Positions 57,404 to 64,000 of a DNA stretch of 64,000 bases are shown here, one piece after another. This DNA comes from Nilaparvata lugens (lineage: Eukaryota > Arthropoda > Insecta > Hemiptera > Delphacidae). Location: assembly GCF_014356525.2 (NCBI RefSeq), contig NC_052505.1:50844970-50908969 (forward strand), read 5' to 3'. The translations under genes and the position numbers were made by a program. The notes beneath the pieces are model-generated. The model saw only the letters and a list, made by a program, of their open reading frames with translations. It was not told the DNA's origin and searched no databases. How positions within the stretch are numbered: position 1 is the first letter of the stretch; each line of letters opens with the position of its first letter.

Positions 57404-58707
57404 TTAACACTCTTACCAAAACCCTCGGTCAGATACCACTAACAGATACCCCCAGTCTGACAGACCGCTATATCATATTACTAATATTTACTCCAACTTT
57501 GGTAACTAGATACTCTGTTCTCTATGGACAATGATTTTTCTAGAAATAATTAACACAATTAAGTAAATATTATAGTTTAATTGCAGCATAAAAACTTTAT
57601 AACTACCTCAGAGAATGTTTTTCAATGATCTTTCAACACTAAGTTCAGGAAACAGCTTCTTTTGCACATTTCATGCAAACTTTTTTACTACAGGTTAATC
57701 AAGCAGACAGGGCATTGAGCTCTTCAATATCCATGTCTCTATAGTTGTTATTTTTCGTATTTACAGACAAACCTCTTCTTGTTTCTTCCAGTTTCTTATT
57801 TGTATTCACTAGGATTGTGTTCATGATAGTAGCATCAAACAGGAGCTGCCACACATCTTTCTTGGTTGGTTTGTTTCCCAGTAATCTAGCTCGTCCATGT
57901 AGCCCAGGCAATCCCCTTATAATATTTCTGTCTGGTGTCCTCACATTTCGGGATGGTTGCTTATTGGTCCATGCATTTGACACTACATGTTCTGTTTTCT
58001 TTGGTTGTTCAATAAAATAGGTGTCTTCTTGTTGGTTGATGCCATCAACTGCATGCTCTTCTGCTTCAATTGCACTCTGTTGCAACAAGACTACTTCATC
58101 ATCATCTTCTTCTGTACTCTCTTCTTCTTCATTCATCTCCTGACCTCCATGCTGTGGTAATATGAAGTCAGGATCTTCATCCGAATCATCTATTTCACTT
58201 CCACTACTCACTGTGTCACCATCACGAACATCATTATGAAGCAAGTCTCTAATTCTATCTCCAAAATCTGGATCACAAGGGTCTAAACGCTTTCGAAAAC
58301 GGTTTTTATTCCCACTATTATTGTCCTCATCCATGGTAAAAACTTGTTTGTGGATACAGATGCACCTCAATGATACTTTGAAACCACTGACAGAATACAA
58401 TATGGATGAAAAAATAATTGAAAATTATCGATTCAAACTTAAACAGAAACCCACGGTCAGACAGACCGTGTGTCACACTACACTACTAGAAACCATCGGT
58501 CAGAGAGACCACCACGTTTTCAACTTTAGCACAATAACTAATCACCGTCAACCTAGAACTAGACAAAACGCATGTCAACAGAAGGAGGGTTGCCTAGTGA
58601 GAAGGTAGAAGGGGTGGGGGAAGGTATAAGTCCAACTAGTGCTGCCATTTGTGAGTTCCAAAATTCCATAGCGGTCTGTGAGACCGGGGTTTCGGTAAAA
58701 GTGTTAA
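57404..58707 (-). mobile_element. piggyBac element with internal deletion, TTAA duplication
   Basis: TTAA at 57404-57407 and 58704-58707. The inner ends are inverted CACTYTTACCRAAACCC, followed by subterminal CGGTCAGACAGACCG-like repeats (for example 58452-58468 and 58490-58512). About 1.3 kb, against more than 2 kb for autonomous copies. It is inserted in a TTAA of the 63-bp repeat of the BEL LTR. Confidence 0.85.
57699..58334 (-). pseudogene. piggyBac transposase N-terminal part fused to its C-terminal tail
   Basis: Met at 58334 (MDEDNNSGNKNRFRKR), then an acidic region (SEIDDSDEDPDFILPQ, EEESTEEDDDEVV), then GRARLLGNKPTKKDVWQLLF, TNKKLEETR and YRDMDIEELNAL. This is the N-terminal third of a piggyBac-type (DDE_Tnp_1_7) transposase. 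Directly after ELNAL the frame gives SA and a stop, then in the same frame CSKKVCMKCAKEAVS and a second stop (to about 57650). That is the family's C-terminal cysteine-rich (zinc) tail. The DDD catalytic core is deleted. 211 residues remain before the first stop. Confidence 0.82.
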
Positions 58708-58850
58708 TATTACGAGTGTTTCACACTTTCACTCATTACACAAGGAAATCAATGAAACAGAAGATCTTAATATTATGAGTGTTTCGCACTTTCACTCATT
58801 ACACAAGAAAATCAATGAAACAAAAGATCTTAATATTATGAGTGTTTCTC
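58708..58850. repeat. 63-bp tandem repeat in the BEL LTR
   Basis: Units start with TTAATATTAYGAGTGTTTC at 58704, 58767 and 58830, and each contains CACTTTCACTCATTACACAA and ATCAATGAAACARAAGATC. The end of another unit lies left of the piggyBac (57383-57407), showing that the insertion split this array. Confidence 0.85.
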
Positions 58851-59097
58851 TCAAAAATAGTCAAATTGTCTGTACTTCATAGTTCACAACTCATCACCAA
58901 CTCGCCAACACCCAGTTCATGCATAGGCAGCATGGCCAGATGGGTTTACACAGGAAGCTCTTAACAGAGCGCTCACAAAATGATACAAAAACGGCGATAA
59001 CATACCCCCCACCTTGAAGGTATGCCTTCAAAATAGAAAAAGAAAAAAAAATATTTTGAAGAATATACAAAGAAAGAATAAGCAATAGAAAATTGAA

Positions 59098-59469
59098 TCA
59101 ATTGTTAAGAAATGGTAATAAACACAATTTGTTTACTGGTCTTTTGAATTCCCCATTAGTGGTTTTTACTTTAGCTACTCTAACACAATTGACACGTCCA
59201 GGATGGATTGCAGTCACTCTTGCAAGTGGCCATTTGAAGGGTGGTAGGTTGCCTTCCTTGACAACGACCATACTGCCTGGTTGAATAGCAGAGGAGTTGG
59301 ACTGCCACTTGTAGCGGTGCTGCAGGTTGGAAAGGTAGTCCTTTGACCAGCGTGCCCAGAAGTGCTGTTTCATTTGTTGCACATGTTGCCACTGATTCAG
59401 CCGATTTTGTGATATATCTAGAAGATTGGGTTCTGGAAGGTCGAAAAAAAGAAAAAAAAACACTGCCAA
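59098..59469 (-). pseudogene. BEL integrase C-terminal domain
   Basis: Minus strand: NRLNQWQHVQQMKQHFWARW, SKDYLSNLQHRYKW, then GSMVVVKEGNLPPFKWPLAR and the end CLLPFLNN with stop at 59098-59100. This is the DUF5641-type C-terminal domain of Pao integrases. It is separated from the catalytic core by a frameshift in a poly-A/poly-T run at 59445-59461. Confidence 0.8.
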
Positions 59470-59890
59470 TTAGGAAGTGTGCTGGAGTCAGAGCAACAAG
59501 GTCTGATGGCTCTTTAGACATTGGAGTAATAGGCCGGGAATTCACACAGGCCTCTATTTGAGTAATTGGAGTGATGAACTCTATTATTGTTAAGCATGAT
59601 TGACCAATAACTCTTTCCAGGTTAGCTTTCACTAGTTTCACTGAAGATTCCCATAAACCGCCAAAGTTTGGTGCACTTGGAGGCTGAAAGTGCCACTTTA
59701 TAGCCTCTTGAGCAATTGAGGTTTGGAATTTTTCACTGTCCAAGATGTGGTGAATCTCTCTTTGGGCTCCTACAAAATTGGATCCATTGTCAGAGTACAT
59801 TTCTGATGGTCTCCCTCTTCTGGATATGAAACGTTGCAGTGCAGCAATGAATGAAGTAGTTGACATGTCTTCAGCTAGCTCAAGATGAAC
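59470..59890 (-). pseudogene. BEL integrase catalytic core, second half
   Basis: Reads STTSFIAALQRFISRRGRPS, EMYSDNGSNFVGA (second catalytic Asp), IKWHFQPPSAPNFGGLWESS (catalytic Glu), and TQIEACVNSRPITPMS. A frameshift near 59885 disconnects it from the first half. Confidence 0.82.
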
Positions 59891-60291
59891 TGCTTTGCAG
59901 CTGAAGCAGATGAATACACAAATGTAGCACTTTGTTCCTTGTTGTCCTTTTTTCGAGAAGGTTTGACAAAAATTGGGCCACAGTAATGAACTCCGGATAC
60001 TGTGAATGGTCTCAGAGGTGCAGTCACTCTGGGCGTTGGAAGATTACCCATCTGCTGCACCTGTAGTTTTGGGCTGGTTTGGAAGCATCTCACACATTGG
60101 TGAAAAATACGACGTGTAAGATTTCTGCCCCCTAAAGGCCAATATCTCTGCCTAATTGTGTTCAGCATTGCTTGAGGTCCACTGTGTTTTGTTCTCACAT
60201 GAACATCATATGCAATCAGTCCAACAATTTTGTGTTTTTTGGGTAACGCAATTGGATGTTTTTGATCCATTGGAAGATTGGAGTTTTGCAA
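59875..60291 (-). pseudogene. BEL integrase N-terminal zinc domain and start of core
   Basis: A His/Cys zinc domain is visible (HVRTKHSGPQAMLNTIRQ, then CVRCFQTSPK). The core begins FTVSGVHYCGPIF, where the family's first catalytic Asp (GvD) is His. It is continuous with the upstream frame except for a TGA at 60292-60294. Confidence 0.8.
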
Positions 60292-61697
60292 TCATCCTCC
60301 TACTCGGATTATTTCATCTTCATCTAAGTAGGGATGCAATGATAAAAGTTGACTGTGCTTGTTCACAGACTTTCCTGCCTTGAACTCTTCTAGCTCCTTA
60401 TGGAATGACTCACTTTGAGTAAGTTTGATTAGTTTCACTTCTGCAGATTGCAATTCTGCTACTGACAGAGCCCAAGAAACTTGTGTTCTATGTGAGGATG
60501 AGTGACAATTTTTGATGAATCGCATGTACAATAGGCTAGAATACACAACATCTTTGATAATGATGAATATTCATTTACTTTGATAGCATCTGTCACAGTA
60601 TGATAGGCGATGGTTTGAGATTCACGCCTCTCAGGAATTTCTTCTTCTCTTAGATTGATTGTTTGATTGGAAGCAAATTCACTGCTAATCTCGTTGTTCA
60701 ATAATTTTTCAGGCTCAAGACCTCCAGACAAGAAATCTGCTGAGTTAGAAGTTCCCTGAATATGATTCCATGATTGTACATTGTTCAGATCCTGGATTTT
60801 TGCTACTTGATTAGAAACAAATGTAGTCCAATGTGATGATGGGGCCTTAATCCATGCCAGAACAATCATTGAGTCAGTATACAGATATATGTTTTGTATT
60901 GGAAGATGCAGTGCATCAACAACAGTCTTTGTCAATTCTGCCAATAGGAGAGCTCCACACAATTCTAGTCTTGGAAGAGAGACCTTTTTTATTGGTGCTA
61001 CTCGAGACTTAGAAGTAACGAGACAAGATATGTTTTGTGAAGAACCAATGCATCTTAAATATACACATCCACCATATGCCACTTCAGACGTATCAGAAAA
61101 TCCATGAATCTCATATTGATTTGTGATGATTTTGTTTGTGATACACCTGGGTATTTGCAATTGAGTGAGAATTGGTATTGTTTGTCTGAATAACATCCAT
61201 TGATTTGCAATCTCTTCAGGCAGGGGATCATCCCAGCCAATCTTACATGTCCTCAATTTCTGCATTAATAATTTTGCTAACAAAACCACAGGGCCAATGA
61301 TTCCCAAAGGATCAAATATTTGACCAATAGCTGACAAGACAGATCTCTTTGTTAACTTGTGATTGAATTGTTTGTTTTGAAATGTGAATTGAAAGACATC
61401 TGTTTTGGGATTCCAAATGATACCTAATGTTTTGATATTCTGATCTTGGTCCAAGTTGAAAGTTTTTTGTTCAATATCTTCATCAGGAACATTCTTCAAA
61501 ATTTCTGGGTTGTTACCACACCATTTCCTCAAATGGAAACCACCACTTTTGGCTAAGTTCCTTAAGTCATTTACATTTTTTTGAACTTCTTCAACTGATT
61601 CACCACCTGTTATAGCATTGTCTACATGAAAATCATGAAGCATAACTTGTGAAGTCTTTGGAAAAATCTCATCATAGGCCAATTGGTTCAATGTTCA
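60292..61697 (-). pseudogene. BEL reverse transcriptase end and RNase H
   Basis: 60459-61691 starts NQLAYDEIFPKTSQ and carries the palm box as DFHVDNAITGG; family members usually have YVDD, so the second Asp appears replaced by Asn. Then LTKRSVLSAIGQIFDPLG, RNase H-like HGFSDTSEVAYGGC and YTDSMIVLAWIK, and NSADFLSGGL. A frameshift near 60535 leads into 60292-60546 (SHRTQVSWALSVAELQ to PYLDEDEIIRVGG), which ends in a TGA. A TGA at 61695-61697 precedes NQLAYDE. Confidence 0.8.
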
Positions 61698-62160
61698 TGT
61701 TGCGAGATATGGTGCACTAGCTGTTCCATGTGACAGTTGATAATTTGTATATTTTGATAGACTCCTTTGAATTTTCACGCCAGAGAATAAGTTGGAGATT
61801 GGTTTGATCGGGATTGATCAGTATTTGTCTATACATTCTCTCAATGTCAGCTGTTGTAGCAATCTTGTGAGTTTGGAATCTTAGGATGATATTTATCAAT
61901 GAAGATTGTACAGTTGGTCCTACAATTGAAATGTCATTCAATGAAGTTCAAGTGGAAGTTTTACATGGAGCATCAAATACAACTTGAACTTTGGTAGTTG
62001 TAGAGGTTTCCTTGATGACTGCATGGTGAGGAATGAAGTAATTTGTGGATGAATTAGCTTCTTCTTCAGTTATCTGTTTCATGTGTTGCATGTTCTCATA
62101 TTCTCTCATGAATTTGATGTATTCTGTTTTGAGATGTTCATTCTTTTCTAACCTTTTTTC
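61698..62160 (-). pseudogene. BEL reverse transcriptase, N-terminal part
   Basis: 62137-61942 reads FIPHHAVIKETSTTTKVQVV then FDAPCKTST, an in-frame stop at 61948-61950, and SLNDISIVGPTVQSSLINII. 61717-61941 reads TADIERMYRQILINP and LILWRE (RT motif A region). A two-base loss near 61720 shifts the frame before GTASAPYLAT. All typical Pao RT segments, broken. Confidence 0.78.
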
Positions 62161-63520
62161 TAAGTAGATAAATCTCTTGAGTGCTGTATTGACCTAGTTC
62201 ACTCAACTCTTCCTTCAATGGATTTTTTACAGAGTATCTGCCATCTTGATCTCGTTGTGTTGTCCTTGTGTAGTATTCTTCACAATATTTGTCATTTCCA
62301 CTAAAGAGCCTGTTACCCTCTAGTTCTTCAATTTTCCAAAAATTGTTCATTGTGTTGTTAAGTTCTTCAATTGTTGTTAAGTTGCACACTGTTGATAGGT
62401 ATGAAGTTTCAATGTTGATGTTCACTTTGCCAGAAACTAACCAGCCAAATGTTGAATTTTGGAGAGTTGGAGATGTCTCATTGACTGTAATTTTTCCGTC
62501 ACAAATTATGTCATAGAATAGTTCTGCACCAAGAAGAATATCAATGTCACTAGGTGTGTGACATTTAGGATCTGCCAACTGTATGTTTTCAGGAATGTTC
62601 AGCCTTGAAATTGGTATTTCAATGATGGGTAGCTTCTGAGTGATTTTTTCCAAGACAATACATTCAATGGATGCCGAAAATGAAGTCATTCTGGATTGGA
62701 TGTTGCAGTCAACTGTGTGACTTGTCTTTGTAGAAGATTGTCCAATACCACTAACTTCAATAGCTGATTTCTCTCTTGGAAGTTTCAGGAATTGTGCTGT
62801 CCTTTCAGTTATGAAGTTTGATTGAGATCCACTGTCAAGCAAGGCTCTGCATAGGTGAGGAGTCCCACGACTGTCCTTCACTTTAATGATTGCTGTTGAG
62901 AGCATGATGTGTGTATTTGATGGCTGCTTCACATTAGATGTTGATGCAATTGTGTGTTGTATAGGAGGTGAAGATTTTTTCTTTTGGGTAGACTGATCAG
63001 AAGATTTGTTGGGCCTATGCAGTAGTGTGTTGTGTCTTCCACTGCATAGTTTACATCGGCCTGACTTACAGTCTGCAGCTGCATGACCATCCTGGAGGCA
63101 GTTGAAACACATGTGAAGTTTTTTGACCCCCCTTTCACGTTCAGACACAGATAATGATTTGAATTTCTTACAATGGAATAGTTGATGGTAAGGTTCAGCA
63201 CATAGTTGATAATTTGGTTTCACTGCAGCATGGAAGTTGTTTGAAGTAGGCTTCTTGTTGTGAACACCTTGGTGAGGTCGACTAGATGAAGATCCTTGAA
63301 CACTTGAGGAGGATTTGCTTGTTTCAATGGACTCAAGCACCTGGCATTTATGCTTCAAGAAGTCTTCAAGTTGCTTCATGGTAGGTAATTCTGAAGTTTC
63401 TAGAGAATTTTCCCATTCACAGAGCGTTGCAGCATCCAATTTTCTTCTGATAATATGAACTATCAGAGTGTCCCAGTGCTCTGTGGGTTCACCAAGACCT
63501 GTTATGCTCGAATGTGCTTC
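62138..63520 (-). pseudogene. BEL gag C-terminal part, zinc knuckles and protease
   Basis: Open from about 63510 (GLGEPTEHWDTLIVHIIRR) through 62138. Zinc knuckle CFNCLQDGHAAADC, then CKLCSGRHNTLLH. Aspartic protease of DUF1758 type with CRALLDSGSQSNFITE (active-site DSG) and later DIDILLGAELFYDI. The longest surviving frame of the element. It ends by frameshift near 62150. Confidence 0.82.
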
Positions 63521-63897
63521 AATGAATCATCTAGGAGATGTCGTAGAGATGTTGAAGAAGCCTTGTCACATTTGTTCAGATTGAAGAGTGCATTTATATG
63601 CTTGTTGATGAGAACACATTTATTTCCAAATCGATCAGTAAGTAGCTCCCATGCTACTTGGTAGTTTTCAGCTGAGCTCTCTAATGACTGTAGAATCTCA
63701 GCAGCTTCACCCTTCAATGCTCCCTTTAAATAGTGAAATTTGTGAGTCTCCAACAATTTTCTTGAATGAATTAGGGCAACAAAGGTATCATGAAATGATG
63801 GCCACTCATCATAATTTCTACTGAATATTGGAAGTTTTATCTCAGGGAGTTTGAATGGAATATCGTTGATTCCAGGTTTGATGTTTATTTTTTTACT
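63502..63897 (-). pseudogene. BEL gag (DUF1759-type)
   Basis: Open from 63897 to 63502: LPEIKLPIFSRNYDEWPSFH, LLETHKFHYLKGALKGEAAE and NKHINALFNLNKCDK. This is the capsid-like gag region of BEL/Pao elements. Upstream, 63901-64000 continues as a charged segment in another frame. A frameshift near 63505 separates it from the zinc-knuckle part. Confidence 0.8.
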
Positions 63898-64000
63898 TCA
63901 TGTTTTGGAATTAAATTTTCAGCCTAAGCACTAAAGTCAAAAAATTCTTTTTCGAAATTTCCTTTTCACTTTCATCAGATTCATCTAACATTTCTGCTAA

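Larger units (their letters stand above)
57311..59002 (-). repeat. BEL/Pao 3' LTR interrupted by a piggyBac element
   Basis: On the minus strand it starts TGTTATCGCCGTTTTTG directly after the polypurine tract. The other end is inferred at about 57311, where satellite sequence stops, giving ..CATCAATCA. Without the piggyBac insertion it is about 390 bp. It contains a 63-bp tandem repeat. The 5' LTR is beyond 64000, so the left boundary cannot be checked. Confidence 0.6.
57311..64000 (-). mobile_element. BEL/Pao LTR retrotransposon, decayed, 5' end outside the window
   Basis: Read right to left: gag (64000-63500), zinc knuckle and protease (63520-62138), RT (62137-61700), RT end and RNase H (61691-60459), integrase (60546-59098), polypurine tract (about 59003-59016), then the 3' LTR (about 57311-59002). 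Order and the DUF1759/DUF1758-type gag-protease are characteristic of BEL/Pao. There is no envelope-like frame. Multiple frameshifts and stops make it inactive. Confidence 0.85.

Noticed and set aside
58321..58778. Plus-strand frames near the piggyBac right end
   Set aside because: They overlap the transposase start in antisense and the terminal repeats; no domain seen.

Overview
This is AT-rich insect genomic DNA, most likely from a planthopper (Hemiptera: Delphacidae, Nilaparvata-like). That guess rests on the gene content, on insect-type transposons, and on one dispersed repeat (R1, with a GT/CA tract and a terminal hairpin) that I recall as abundant in planthoppers. It cannot be confirmed here. 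Only one host gene is clear: the 3' end of Mctp (multiple C2 and transmembrane domain protein), on the + strand. Its last five coding exons lie at 15454-15583, 26070-26159, 29126-29232, 30036-30243 and 39748-39828. All splice phases agree, and together they give a 204-residue C terminus with two membrane regions. Earlier exons must lie to the left of the window.

Nearly everything else is mobile DNA. Positions 1-8735 hold two near-identical copies of a non-LTR element (LINE A: ORF1 plus endonuclease, - strand). They flank an EN-RT LINE (LINE B, - strand, 2928-6317) and a fragment of an RLE-type LINE (+). Positions 8249-14675 are a Helitron copy interrupted by a 2.7-kb TIR element with AATT target duplications. 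The first Mctp intron shown (15584-26069) contains a nested stack: a mariner-like inverted element (16462-24993, TA duplication), holding a Helitron (18219-24291), holding a TA-flanked long-TIR fold-back element (20121-22918), holding repeat R1, holding a captured HMG-box-like reading frame (about 21343-21805). The two Helitron copies carry each other's empty insertion sites, so the order of events can be read.

The later introns contain LINE fragments, a head-to-head broken Penelope-like element whose terminal repeats carry hammerhead-ribozyme-like cores (32517-34965), tandem repeats, and a 0.9-kb fold-back MITE ending 75 bp before the last Mctp exon. Downstream of the gene are a mariner fragment split by a LINE tail, a 3.9-kb non-autonomous hAT element with a perfect 8-bp target duplication (43969-47843) that contains a perfect 65-bp-arm palindrome, and a duplicated satellite-like block (51955-57305) interrupted by a solo LTR. 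The right edge (about 57311-64000) is a decayed BEL/Pao retrotransposon on the - strand. Its 3' LTR contains a 1.3-kb piggyBac element in which an internal deletion has joined the N-terminal part of the transposase to its C-terminal cysteine-rich tail.

No tRNA, rRNA, CRISPR or bacterial operon features were seen.
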